From assembly GCA_024233215.1 (NCBI GenBank), contig JACKPW010000046.1, positions 1 to 20,289 of the forward strand: a DNA stretch of 20,289 nt. The letters are read 5' to 3'. Positions 7,075 through 14,842 of this stretch are shown here, piece after piece (positions within the stretch are counted from its first letter, which is position 1; every line of letters starts with the position of its first letter). The notes beneath the pieces were generated by a model. The model worked only from the letters and a program-made list of their open reading frames with translations, made no database searches and was not told the DNA's origin. Source of the stretch: Verrucomicrobiales bacterium (GTDB lineage: Bacteria; Verrucomicrobiota; Verrucomicrobiia; Limisphaerales; J093). Made by a program: the position numbers and the translations under genes.

Positions 7075-8484
7075 TCAGGGAAGCTCCTTCACCCGCAGGT
7101 TGCGGAACGCAATCGAGCCATGATCACCCTGCAGAAAGAACGCGCCGGGCTCGTTCACGTTATTGTCCAGCTGGCTGCCGGTGGGCCGGTCGACCAACGC
7201 GTTGTCGATGACCTTTTCACCATTGAGGATGAGGGTGACCCGGAAACCCACCATCGTCACTTCGGCGGTCTGCCATTCGCCGGGTTTCTTGGAGACGAAC
7301 TTCGAGGCCGTGGTGTGGTTGTAGATGGAGCCGTTTCCGCCGGGGGACGTCGCGCCGGCGGCGTAGTCATCGAGGATCTGCACTTCATGGCGGCCCCGCA
7401 GGTAGAAGCCGCTGTTGCTGCCGCTGGGGACCATGAAGTCGTAGCGCGCGGTGAAGTTCCAGAACTTCTTGTCGCTGACGAGGTCGGTGCCATGCCCGTC
7501 CTTGGGAACCACGTTGACCAACATGCCATTTTGGGCGCTCCAGCTCCGCGTGCCGTCTTCCCGGCGCAGGTGCCAGCCATCGAGGTTTAGCCCGTTGAAC
7601 AGGGGTTTGAAACCGGCGGCGGCTTCGTCCGGACTGACCTTGGCCGCGGTGCTCAGCGGTTTGCCGTCGCCCGGCTCCAGGCCGAGGGCCCACTTGATGC
7701 CGCCCAGAATATGCTGCTGATAGGCCTTGCTGACTTCCGGGGAGTTGCGGCGGTTGCCATTGCCGTCGGTCCATTCCGCGTCCCAGACGTCCTCCCGATG
7801 CCCGAGGGAGGTGTAGAACACGCGGCCCTTTCCGTATTCCTTGCACCAGGCCACCGGGTAATCCCCGGGGGTGCCTTCGTTCGGGTGCTTGTCCAATCCC
7901 AGCAAACCGTGCACCTGCTGGCGGTCGAAGTTCTTCATGAGGTAGATTTCGTCGAACACCTCATAGTCCGGCCCCAGATGGGCGGTGGCCGGGTGGCCGG
8001 GGCTCTGGTTCACGCAATCCACGCCCACCTGGGCATGGTGCGTCAGGAACTCGCCCCCGAGCATTTGGATGTAGGGCGGATAGCCGTGGTAGGTGTCGGA
8101 GCAGGAGTGCATCCCGATGAAGGCCTTGCCCGACTTGATCCAGTTCAGGAAGAACTCCTTGTCCGGGATGGCGAGGTCGCCCGTGGTGTTCGCGAAGACC
8201 ACCCCGTCGTACTTCACCAGTTCGGTCGGGGACATCTTGGCCGCCACCTCGGCGTCGTCCTTGCCGTCCGCGCCACCGCGCACGTATTCCACGGTGAAGG
8301 CGCCGCTTTCGGCGCCGAGCATCCCGAGGATCCGCTCGGCGGTGGGGATGGAGCTGTGACGGAAGCCCTTGGTGGCGGTCACGACGAGCAGCTTCTTGGG
8401 GGCCGCTGCGCTGGCGGAGAGGCTGACGATTGCGAGGGCGAGCACGCCCCGGGAGAGGAATCGCAGAAACAGGTTCTTCATCAT
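7075..8484 (-). CDS. Exported ThuA-DUF1080 fusion (3-keto-glycoside processing)
   Basis: This 469-residue protein starts with a Sec signal (hydrophobic 11-27, cleavage near ASAAA at 24-28). Residues 31-270 form a ThuA-like domain (class I glutamine amidotransferase-like fold): KKLLVVTATKGFRHSS (30-45), KAFIGMHSCSDTY (120-132), GGEFLTHH (143-150) and GKGRVFYTSLGHRED (218-232). Residues about 290-466 form a DUF1080 concanavalin-like domain: GFKPLFNGLNLDGWHL, then SGFYLRGRHEVQILDDY and FFLQGDHGSIAFRNLRV. In rhizobia ThuA works with the Gfo-family ThuB on 3-keto-trehalose-type intermediates, and DUF1080 proteins cleave 3-keto-glycosides, so cleavage or handling of oxidised disaccharides is likely. 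The start is one of two adjacent ATGs (8484 or 8481); a promoter candidate lies at 8544-8572. The Gfo-1 oxidoreductase follows on the same strand. The substrate is not determinable. Confidence 0.92.
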   Translation of the reverse strand: MMKNLFLRFLSRGVLALAIVSLSASAAAPKKLLVVTATKGFRHSSIPTAERILGMLGAESGAFTVEYVRGGADGKDDAEVAAKMSPTELVKYDGVVFANTTGDLAIPDKEFFLNWIKSGKAFIGMHSCSDTYHGYPPYIQMLGGEFLTHHAQVGVDCVNQSPGHPATAHLGPDYEVFDEIYLMKNFDRQQVHGLLGLDKHPNEGTPGDYPVAWCKEYGKGRVFYTSLGHREDVWDAEWTDGNGNRRNSPEVSKAYQQHILGGIKWALGLEPGDGKPLSTAAKVSPDEAAAGFKPLFNGLNLDGWHLRREDGTRSWSAQNGMLVNVVPKDGHGTDLVSDKKFWNFTARYDFMVPSGSNSGFYLRGRHEVQILDDYAAGATSPGGNGSIYNHTTASKFVSKKPGEWQTAEVTMVGFRVTLILNGEKVIDNALVDRPTGSQLDNNVNEPGAFFLQGDHGSIAFRNLRVKELP

Positions 8485-8543
8485 GTTCTTCTTTCTTGCC
8501 AAATCGGGTGGCCCCAATCGGACGGCTCCGGGTGGGGCGCCAT

Positions 8544-8572
8544 TCAATAGCGTGCCGGCCCGGCAAGAGCAA
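8544..8572 (-). promoter_or_regulatory. Promoter candidate for ThuA-DUF1080, overlapped by an inverted repeat
   Basis: On the minus strand TTGCTC (8572-8567) is followed after 17 nt by TATTGA (8549-8544), the same -10 hexamer seen at dnaN. The leader would be about 50 nt. The -35 lies in the loop of a perfect 7-bp inverted repeat (8558-8564 and 8573-8579, loop 8 nt), which could be an operator or a weak terminator for the toxin-antitoxin genes upstream. Confidence 0.35.
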
Positions 8573-8622
8573 GCCGGGCGTTGCAGGCCAGGAGGACTCA
8601 GGTGACCCAAACGCGCTCCCGT

Positions 8623-9081
8623 TCAACCCCGGGGCCGCGCGAGCAGGCGTACGCTGAGGCCCTCCGACTTGTAGGCCGCGAAATCGGAGTCCAACGTGGC
8701 CAGCCGAAGATCGCCGGCAATCGCAAAGGCGGCGAGGTAGGCATCCATCCACACCTTGGGGGAGGCGGAGCGCCGGTCCGCCAGTCGGAGCCACACGTCG
8801 AGCGTCCCTTCAGGCTCCGGGATTTCCACGACTTGTGTCAGCGCCAGCAACGCCTGGAGCATCATTACCGCGTCCCGGTTGGACTGGCCCTCGGCACCAT
8901 AGGCCCTGAGCAACGCCGGCGTCGTGGCGAGACGCAGGAAGCTGATTTCGGTGAGCCGGCTGAAAACTGCCGGCTGGGATGCGGTTGCTTGACGAAGGAG
9001 GTCTGCCGCCGCTTGATGGAGCGGATGGGACGGGAAGACCGCTGCCAATCAGACGCTCGTATCAAACAGAGTGGCCCGCAC
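8623..9081 (-). pseudogene. vapC: VapC-type PIN-domain toxin interrupted by an in-frame TGA
   Basis: VapC toxins are Mg-dependent RNases that cut tRNA or rRNA and are held off by VapB. Reading from the GTG at 9081, the frame gives VRATLFDTSV, then TGA (9051-9049), then LAAVFPSHPLHQAA and an otherwise intact PIN domain ending at 8623, about 152 codons in all. The stop sits where related proteins have a Trp (DxxVWLA), so one G-to-A change in TGG explains it. All four acidic positions are retained: Asp in FDTSV, Glu in RLTEISF, Asp in VWMDAYLAAFA and Asp in LATLDSDF. Initiation at the TTG at 9048 would omit the first catalytic Asp. The gene overlaps the end of vapB by 20 nt, the usual arrangement for translational coupling. 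It is either a recently inactivated toxin or a sequencing/assembly error. Other genes here end in TGA, so recoding of the codon is unlikely. Confidence 0.85.
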
Positions 9082-9331
9082 GGCGCAGGTCCTCCTCGAC
9101 CTGGCATTGGTGTTCCAGCGCGATCAGTCGCTCCGCCGTCATCGCCCGGGCGGGGGCATCCGCACGACAACGAAATACCGGCAAGCCGCCAGGTGCGCGC
9201 TCGTTTCCCGCAGCCTGCAATCCGAGTCCGACCCGCAATACTTCTGCAATGCACTCCTTGACCGGACGACGCTCCATCACCGCCCGAAGTTTGACGGCTT
9301 GGACCAGCTCCGCCGGCAGATCGACGGTCAT
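9062..9331 (-). CDS. vapB: VapB-type antitoxin
   Basis: This 89-residue protein begins MTVDLPAELVQAVKLRAVMERRPVKE as a short strand-helix segment like ribbon-helix-helix DNA-binding antitoxins. A linker follows with LPVFRCRADAPARAMTAERL, resembling the C-terminal toxin-binding tail (LPVI-C-...-MT-ER) of VapB antitoxins paired with PIN toxins. It would bind and inhibit VapC and autorepress the operon. The ATG at 9331 opens directly on the strand; a GTG at 9337 is an alternative. No Shine-Dalgarno sequence is present, and a promoter candidate is so close (9344-9372) that the mRNA would be nearly leaderless. Its stop lies inside the first codons of the broken toxin gene. With the toxin interrupted it may be an orphan. 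It sits between two sugar-modification operons, as mobile toxin-antitoxin modules often do, but no flanking repeats were found. Confidence 0.8.
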   Translation of the reverse strand: MTVDLPAELVQAVKLRAVMERRPVKECIAEVLRVGLGLQAAGNERAPGGLPVFRCRADAPARAMTAERLIALEHQCQVEEDLRRAGHSV

Positions 9332-9343
9332 TTTCACAAAGCC

Positions 9344-9372
9344 AGCATGATGGTAAAACAGCTTCAGGTCAA
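9344..9372 (-). promoter_or_regulatory. Promoter candidate for vapB
   Basis: On the minus strand TTGACC (9372-9367) and CATGCT (9349-9344) are separated by 17 nt. The -10 is a poor match. Transcription would begin near 9337, at or just before the vapB start codon. Confidence 0.3.
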
Positions 9373-9533
9373 AACCCTTCCGCGTACCTGGCTGCGTGCG
9401 TCGTGGGAAAGCCACGGTGGAACTGTCCCACGGCATTGCTGGGTACTCGCGAAGTCAAGGCTGTCGGGCTCGATGGAATTTCTACCGGTGCACCACTGCC
9501 TTCGCCTGGAGATCCAAGAAATCAAACGGCTCA

Positions 9534-12065
9534 TTATGACCCGACTCTCACCTGCAGCCCTTCAATCGCACTCCCGTCAGGGGTGCGGATGCGACAGGCG
9601 AACGACCAGTTTCCGCCGCGATCCACAACTTTCAGCAGCAATTGATTCCATCCCTGTTTCAATTCCACCCTGGCCACGTCCTGCGCCGGGCTGAGGGCGC
9701 GTTCGGCGTAGTTGGCATGAACCAGCGTGCCGTTTACCCAGGCTTTCACCGCGTCGTCGCTCCCCAACTCGAGTCGTGCCGGTTGGGCGGCCGGAACCCA
9801 GACGCCTGTGCGAACGTAGGCGGCGACGTCGTCCTTCGCCCCGAACGTGTCGTCGAGGATGACATCCCAGTTCCCGATCCCCTTGTCCAACGGTACCCAG
9901 TCGACCCCGGCGGTGTCCGACTGCTCCGGCGGCAGGACGGTGTCGAACAACTCTCGGGCGCCCTCGCCCTTGACAGAGTACGGACCGGACACTTCCCAGG
10001 CGAGCACGTAGCCGTCATACTTCTCCATGTCGTTGATGATCTGCTGCGCGCGGTCGTGGGCGGGTCCGGTGGGAACGGTCCGCATGATGGACCGTAATAC
10101 CGCCTTGGTTCGATCGACATCCAAGCGGCGGGTCCGGTCAGCAATCTGGACCGCGGCGAGAGCGGCTTCGGCCCGGACTTCGTCCTGTTGTAGGAATGGC
10201 AGGACCAGGTCCAGCGCCGCGAACGAGTCGGCGGCGGCCAAGCCGGACAGGACCAGCCTGCGTTCATCCAGCGTCTTCGAGAGTGAAAGGGCCTGTTCGT
10301 ACATTTGCTGCGAGTCCCTGGTCTGCGGTGCCAGCCGGACGTACCCGCGCAACGCCAGGGCTTTCTCCACTGAACTGCTCGAATCCCGCGCGATGGCCAA
10401 CAAATCGGCTGCGGCTTCGGGCGAGGACCAATCCGCCAGCGTCCGCACCGCCGCGTCGCGGAGGGTAGAAGCGGGCGCAGCATCCAGGGCACTCCGAACC
10501 ACCGCCAACGCTTCGGTGGTGGCGCCGATGCCCAGGAGCCGGAGCAGGTTTGGCCTGGCGGCTGCCGGTGCCGAAGCCCAGGCGGCGAGGAGAGGCGCAG
10601 TTTGGGCCGCGGGGTCGGACTGGCGCCGGAGGGCTGTGTCCAGCGCGGACTCGATCCCGGAGCGGTCACCGGCTTGGGCGGGCGTGAGCAGGAGGCCCAC
10701 CAGTTCCGGGAGGCTCGAGGGCTCCACCAACACCCCCAGCGCGGCGACCGAGGCTTTGCGGACGTTGGCTTCCGGATCCCGTGCGGCTCGGAAGAGGCTT
10801 CCTTGAGCGCTACCAACCTGCCTTCCGGCGACTGCCCGGATGGCCTCGACGCGATGTGACGAATTCCCCTCGGAGACCTCACCAATGAGTGCTTGGTCGA
10901 CTCCGGGAGCCGCCAGCTGCAGCAGGCTGGCGCGGGCGGCGCGTTGGATGGGGCCTGAGGAGGTGGCAGCGGCCGAAATCAGTGTACGCACTGACCCTTT
11001 GTCTCCGATGAACCCGAGGGCGGTCAGTGCGGCGATCCGCACCGGCTCATCGGGGCTCGCCACGGCGACGGTCACCTGGGGCGTGGCCGCTCGATCACCC
11101 CGGTCACCCAGGGCGGCAATCAAAAGGGCCTGAGCTGAAGGCGGAAGCAGGGGGAGGGCTTCGGCCAATGTGCGGGTCACCTCCGGATCCCCTGGGGTCC
11201 GCACCAGGGCGATCGCGTTTGCGCGGTAGCCCGGATCTGCGTCGCGTATCCCTTGGAGGAGGGCCTGCGTGCCTGCGGTTCCGCCAATGACGTTGAATCC
11301 CCGCAACGCCGCCACCCGGAGATGCGTCGGCTGGTCCGGGGCGTGATAGATGCCGTAGATGTCTCGGGCCTCCGCAACGCGGCCCTCGGCAACCAGGTTG
11401 GCGGCGCAGGCCAGCAGGGCGTTGTCCACGTGAATCCGGACGTTGCCCCTGGTCTCGGCCCGGGCCTTCTCCAGTTCAGTGGCGGCCCAGCGGCAGTTGC
11501 GCAGTTTCGACAGGCAATCTGCGGCCGCCATGGCTTCTGCGGGATCGTCCGAGCGCAGCAGCTTCGGCACCTGCAATGCGGCCTGGCAGTACCCCAATTC
11601 CCCGAGGCTGCCCAGGACCCCCAGCCGCAAATCTCCGGTGGTGCGCTCAAGCGCGCGCTGAAGTGCCTGCGCGACGGCTGGGCCGCCGATCTGCTGCAGC
11701 GCATAGCGTGCCATGCTGGCGGATTCGGGATCGGTCAGCATCGCTTCCAGCACCGGCACGCAATGGGTGGTCCCGAGGGTCCGCAGCTGGCGACAGAGGA
11801 AATCGCGAGCGGTGCGGGTTTGGGCCGATTCCAGGGTGCGGATGATCCGGAGTTCCAGCGCTTCCCGGGTTTCGGGCGAGTCCTGCGATGTCACCACCGC
11901 GTCCTCCACCAGGTTCAACGGCGCAGCATCCTGGCCGTTCTCGAACGTGACCACTTTCGCGAGGGCCTGATCCACCGCGTCGAGCGGGACGGCGGATTGG
12001 GTCGGGAACGGAATCAGGAGGATGGCGGCGGCACAAATAGCGGAGTGTGACAGAAGTTGTTTCAT
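9534..12065 (-). CDS. Exported HEAT-repeat protein with C-terminal beta-sandwich domain
   Basis: This protein of about 843 residues has a Sec signal (MKQLLSHSAICAAAILLIPF, cleavage near TQSA). The body, up to about residue 690, is a long run of HEAT / PBS-lyase-like helical repeats, with recurring patterns such as RxAALxALGxIGD and VRKASVAALGVLVEP. The C-terminal 150 residues are predicted beta-rich: WEVSGPYSVKGEGARELFD, then LELGSDDAVKAWVNGTLVH and LKQGWNQLLLKVVDRGGNW. This looks like the galactose-binding-type sandwich often appended to such proteins in Planctomycetes and Verrucomicrobia. HEAT arrays bind proteins or ligands as scaffolds; no enzymatic motif is visible. The ATG at 12065 puts the signal peptide at the N-terminus; an in-frame ATG at 12101 adds twelve residues. 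It lies 130 nt after Gfo-2 on the same strand. Its last HEAT units resemble those of the HEAT-DUF1080 protein in this window, so the two are probably paralogues. Confidence 0.85.
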   Translation of the reverse strand: MKQLLSHSAICAAAILLIPFPTQSAVPLDAVDQALAKVVTFENGQDAAPLNLVEDAVVTSQDSPETREALELRIIRTLESAQTRTARDFLCRQLRTLGTTHCVPVLEAMLTDPESASMARYALQQIGGPAVAQALQRALERTTGDLRLGVLGSLGELGYCQAALQVPKLLRSDDPAEAMAAADCLSKLRNCRWAATELEKARAETRGNVRIHVDNALLACAANLVAEGRVAEARDIYGIYHAPDQPTHLRVAALRGFNVIGGTAGTQALLQGIRDADPGYRANAIALVRTPGDPEVTRTLAEALPLLPPSAQALLIAALGDRGDRAATPQVTVAVASPDEPVRIAALTALGFIGDKGSVRTLISAAATSSGPIQRAARASLLQLAAPGVDQALIGEVSEGNSSHRVEAIRAVAGRQVGSAQGSLFRAARDPEANVRKASVAALGVLVEPSSLPELVGLLLTPAQAGDRSGIESALDTALRRQSDPAAQTAPLLAAWASAPAAARPNLLRLLGIGATTEALAVVRSALDAAPASTLRDAAVRTLADWSSPEAAADLLAIARDSSSSVEKALALRGYVRLAPQTRDSQQMYEQALSLSKTLDERRLVLSGLAAADSFAALDLVLPFLQQDEVRAEAALAAVQIADRTRRLDVDRTKAVLRSIMRTVPTGPAHDRAQQIINDMEKYDGYVLAWEVSGPYSVKGEGARELFDTVLPPEQSDTAGVDWVPLDKGIGNWDVILDDTFGAKDDVAAYVRTGVWVPAAQPARLELGSDDAVKAWVNGTLVHANYAERALSPAQDVARVELKQGWNQLLLKVVDRGGNWSFACRIRTPDGSAIEGLQVRVGS

Positions 12066-12195
12066 GGAAAGCATTGATGATAAATTGGTTGTCATGATCA
12101 AGAACCTTGAAGCGGTCCGGCGGCAACGGGATCAGTCCTCGCTGTAGGTGGAGAGAGCACCGCCAACAGCTGTAGGACGGACCCCATCGCCCGGT

Positions 12196-13401
12196 TCATG
12201 CCAGGGTCCAGGGTTCGCGCATGGATCGATCCAGCCAGCGGGATGCCTCCGGGTCGCCGAGGATCTCCTCCTTCTCCGGGTCCCACTGGAGCGGGCGCTT
12301 CAACCAGTAGGCGATGTTGCCGAGGTGACACGTCGTGGCCGTGCGGTGGGCCCGTTCAATGTCCCGAAAAGGCTTTTCCCGCGTGCGCACACAATGCAGG
12401 AAGTCGCCGAAGATCCCGCCGCGCCCCTTGTAGTTGGGGATGTCGATGTCCGGCGGCGTGCGCCCCTCCCCGTCCACCGGGTCGGGAATTTCCCCCTCGG
12501 TCCCACGAAACGAGAGGAGGCCGCCCCAGCCGCCGCCGTGATAAATGCGGATGCCGTTGGCGAAGACAAAGGTCAGGCGCTCGACGTCCTTCCCGTCGGG
12601 CGGGATGATCTTGACCGGTCCGGTGTCCTGGAGGTTCAGCGTGAACAAGGCGCCGCCGAAGCCGTGACACCCCCAGTCGGTCATGCCCCCGCCGGAATAG
12701 TCGCGATACGGCCGGAACCCGCCGGCGATGAGGCTGGGATGAAACGGCCGCCACGGCGCCGGCCCGAGCCAGCGGTTCCAATCCACCCCTTCCGGAACCG
12801 GCTCGGGCGCGAGGTAACACGGACCCGACGGACCGCCCACGTTCACCCAGGCCTCCTTCGGTTCCCCGATGGCGCCTCCGCGCACCATCTTGTGGTACCA
12901 GTTGTAATCCCCCCAGACCCGCTGGCTGCCGCCGGAATAGACGCGCCCGTAGCGATGGACAATCTGCTCCAGCCGCCGCCCTTGCCGGACCGTGAGCGTC
13001 TCCGGCTTCTCGGAATAGACGTCCTTGCCACGTCGCATCGCCTCCGCGGCGATCAGGGCGTGCCAGTGATCGGGGGTGGCAATGAGCACCGCGTCGATGT
13101 CCGACCGCGTGAGCACCTCCATATGATCGCCGACGCTGGCGCAATCGTTGTTTCCGTAGCGGGCATCCACCATTGCCTTGGCCTGTTGCCGGTGATTCGC
13201 CACCACGTCGCAAACGGCAAGCACCTGGACCTCCTCGAAGCCGAGGAAGCCCCCCAGATCCCCGCGTCCCTGACCGCCCATGCCGATGCCGGCCATCGTG
13301 ATGCGGTCATTGGCTCCGAACACGCGCGGCCCCGCAAGCAGGGGTGCGGCCGCGAGTGAGAGGGTGGTGCTTCGCAGGAACGAACGTCGGGTGAGTTTCA
13401 T
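12196..13401 (-). CDS. Tat-exported Gfo/Idh/MocA-family oxidoreductase 2
   Basis: This 401-residue oxidoreductase carries a Tat signal (LTRRSFLRS, 3-11, then a hydrophobic core and Ala-Gly cleavage region to about 29). The Rossmann motif ITMAGIGMGGQGRG (34-47) is followed by DAVLIATPDHWHALIA and an intact Glu-Lys-Pro (VYSEKPETLT). GWNRWLGPAPW-type and RDYSGGGMTDWGCHG motifs mark the large C-terminal domain of the exported subfamily, and the C-terminus ends WDPEKEEILGD and REPWTLA. In the usual DWGxH-x2-D motif the second acidic residue is missing (DWGCHGFGG). It probably oxidises a sugar-type substrate with bound NAD(P) in the periplasm. The ATG at 13401 has no Shine-Dalgarno sequence; a -10-like TAGCGT lies just upstream. 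The HEAT-repeat gene follows on the same strand, and the TlpA-like gene is divergent. The substrate is unknown. Confidence 0.94.
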   Translation of the reverse strand: MKLTRRSFLRSTTLSLAAAPLLAGPRVFGANDRITMAGIGMGGQGRGDLGGFLGFEEVQVLAVCDVVANHRQQAKAMVDARYGNNDCASVGDHMEVLTRSDIDAVLIATPDHWHALIAAEAMRRGKDVYSEKPETLTVRQGRRLEQIVHRYGRVYSGGSQRVWGDYNWYHKMVRGGAIGEPKEAWVNVGGPSGPCYLAPEPVPEGVDWNRWLGPAPWRPFHPSLIAGGFRPYRDYSGGGMTDWGCHGFGGALFTLNLQDTGPVKIIPPDGKDVERLTFVFANGIRIYHGGGWGGLLSFRGTEGEIPDPVDGEGRTPPDIDIPNYKGRGGIFGDFLHCVRTREKPFRDIERAHRTATTCHLGNIAYWLKRPLQWDPEKEEILGDPEASRWLDRSMREPWTLA

Positions 13402-13404
13402 GAT

Positions 13405-13512
13405 GACGGCACGCTACCAATGCCGGCCGGCGGCGACCAGCCCTTTCCCGATCCGGGCGCAGGGAAGCGTGCCGTCGCCTTTCACGCTTTTCGTCACCCG
13501 CAGGATTGGTAG
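13405..13512. promoter_or_regulatory. Symmetric divergent promoter region between Gfo-2 and TlpA-like genes
   Basis: Two inverted repeats share the left arm region. GACGGCACGCT (13405-13415) pairs with AGCGTGCCGTC (13466-13476), and CTACCAAT (13414-13421) pairs with ATTGGTAG (13505-13512). As a result both divergent genes have a very similar lead-in to their start codons: ATTGGTAG, then a GTGCCGTC- or GCTGCGGTC-like stretch, then ATG. The hexamers TAGCGT (13416-13411, minus) and TAGGCT (13510-13515, plus) could be GC-type -10 boxes placed so that the mRNAs start at or within a few bases of the ATG. No good -35 or Shine-Dalgarno sequence is visible for either gene. An operator pair is the alternative reading. 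Confidence 0.4.
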
Positions 13513-13521
13513 GCTGCGGTC

Positions 13522-14811
13522 ATGAAGACAATTTGTGAATCAATCCCCTTGTCCTCGTGGTCGGCCCGCCTCGGCGGTTGGCTGGCGGTCACGCTGGCTT
13601 TTGCCGGGGGGGTGTCGGCGGGGGAGGCATCCCCGCCCAGGTGGATTGAATCGGGAATGTTCGAAAAGGTGCGGGGCTACCGGCCGATGGGGCTGATGTT
13701 GACTGCCGGCGCTCCGGAGGCGCTCAAGGGGGCGCCGGCCGGGCTGGAGACGGCGCGGTACGGCACTCTTGAAACCGGTCCTGCCGACGCCCGCGTCACG
13801 CATTGTGTGGTGGTGGATTTCCGGGACGGCGTGCCGGTGCGGATGTTCGTGGATGCAAACGGCAATGGCGATCTCACCGACGACCCCGTGGGAGCGTGGA
13901 CCTCGGAGGAATACGAACGTCCGGACGGCACCCGCACCGCGACATTCTATTCGCGGGTCACAATCGATCTGACGCGGGACGGGACCCGCCGGGGATTGCT
14001 GGTCTTCTACAGCAACCGGGGCGATGTGACGAAAGCCGCCGAAATCCCGAAGCACCTTGCGTACTACACCGACTGCGGTGTGACCGGAGCAACCACCGTC
14101 GACGGCCGGACCGTGACTTTCGCCCTGGCGGACAGCACCGGGGCGGGTGGATTTGGGCCGGCGGACAATCCGCGCACCGCGCCGTTGCTGTGGCTCGATG
14201 CGAATGCGAACGGGGCATCCGACCGCGGGGAGGTGACCGTGGCGTCCCGGCCCTTCCTGTTCAATGGCAAGTGGTGGGCGGTGGCGAAGCTGGCTGCGGA
14301 TGGCGCCTTCCAGGTCGTCGCTTCGGAAAAGCCGGAGGAACCCAGGAAGCCCGAGGGGCCGGACCTCAGCCCGGGCCGGAAGGCGTTTGCCTTCACCGCG
14401 AAGCGGACGGACGGCAAGGAAGTCCGGTTTCCCGGGGATTACCAGGGCAAGGTGGTCCTGATCGACTTTTGGGCGACATGGTGCGGTCCGTGCGTGGCGG
14501 AGATTCCGAATGTGGTGAAGGCATACGAGGCCTACCACGCGCAGGGCTTGGAAGTCCTGGGGATCAGTCTCGACAAGGAGGGTGCCGACCGGTTGCTGGC
14601 GGATTTCACCCAACGCAAGGGGATGTCATGGCCGCAGGTCTACGATGGGGGCGGGTGGAATGCCGCCGTGGCGAAGCTTTATGGGATTCGGGCGATCCCG
14701 CACATGCTGCTGGTGGATGGGGACACCGGCCTGATCGTCGCGAACAAGGACATTCGGGGCGAGGCCCTCGCCCCGGCGATTCAGAAAGCCCTGGCTGCCC
14801 GGAATCACTGA
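13522..14811 (+). CDS. Exported TlpA-like thioredoxin-fold protein with long N-terminal domain
   Basis: This 429-residue protein has an N-terminal signal segment (hydrophobic 18-32, VSA cleavage near 33). The C-terminal 145 residues form a TlpA/ResA-like thioredoxin domain: KAFAFTAKRTDGKEVRFPGDYQGKVVLIDFWA, the CxxC active site Cys321-Gly-Pro-Cys324, LEVLGISLDKEG, and the cis-Pro strand IRAIPHMLLVD. It should reduce or exchange disulfides in periplasmic proteins. Residues about 34-285 are a domain I do not recognise. It contains two Asp/Asn-rich turns, DANGNGDLTDDP and LDANANGASDRGE, that look like calcium-binding or EF-hand-like loops, and otherwise appears beta-rich. Similar redoxin proteins with such a front half are common in Verrucomicrobia and Planctomycetes. 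The gene is transcribed divergently from Gfo-2 and ends 31 nt from the convergent HEAT-DUF1080 gene. Its redox partner is unknown. Confidence 0.9.
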   Translation: MKTICESIPLSSWSARLGGWLAVTLAFAGGVSAGEASPPRWIESGMFEKVRGYRPMGLMLTAGAPEALKGAPAGLETARYGTLETGPADARVTHCVVVDFRDGVPVRMFVDANGNGDLTDDPVGAWTSEEYERPDGTRTATFYSRVTIDLTRDGTRRGLLVFYSNRGDVTKAAEIPKHLAYYTDCGVTGATTVDGRTVTFALADSTGAGGFGPADNPRTAPLLWLDANANGASDRGEVTVASRPFLFNGKWWAVAKLAADGAFQVVASEKPEEPRKPEGPDLSPGRKAFAFTAKRTDGKEVRFPGDYQGKVVLIDFWATWCGPCVAEIPNVVKAYEAYHAQGLEVLGISLDKEGADRLLADFTQRKGMSWPQVYDGGGWNAAVAKLYGIRAIPHMLLVDGDTGLIVANKDIRGEALAPAIQKALAARNH

Positions 14812-14842
14812 AGCCCGGCGGCACTACGAGTGGTGCCGGCGG

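Noticed and set aside
9049..9051. TGA in vapC read as selenocysteine or tryptophan
   Set aside because: No convincing SECIS-like hairpin follows, PIN toxins do not use selenocysteine, and TGA acts as a normal stop for other genes here, including vapB and Gfo-1.
14819..14838. 6-bp hairpin CGGCAC/GTGCCG between the convergent TlpA-like and HEAT-DUF1080 genes, considered as a bidirectional terminator
   Set aside because: The stem is short, the loop is 8 nt and no T-run follows on either strand.
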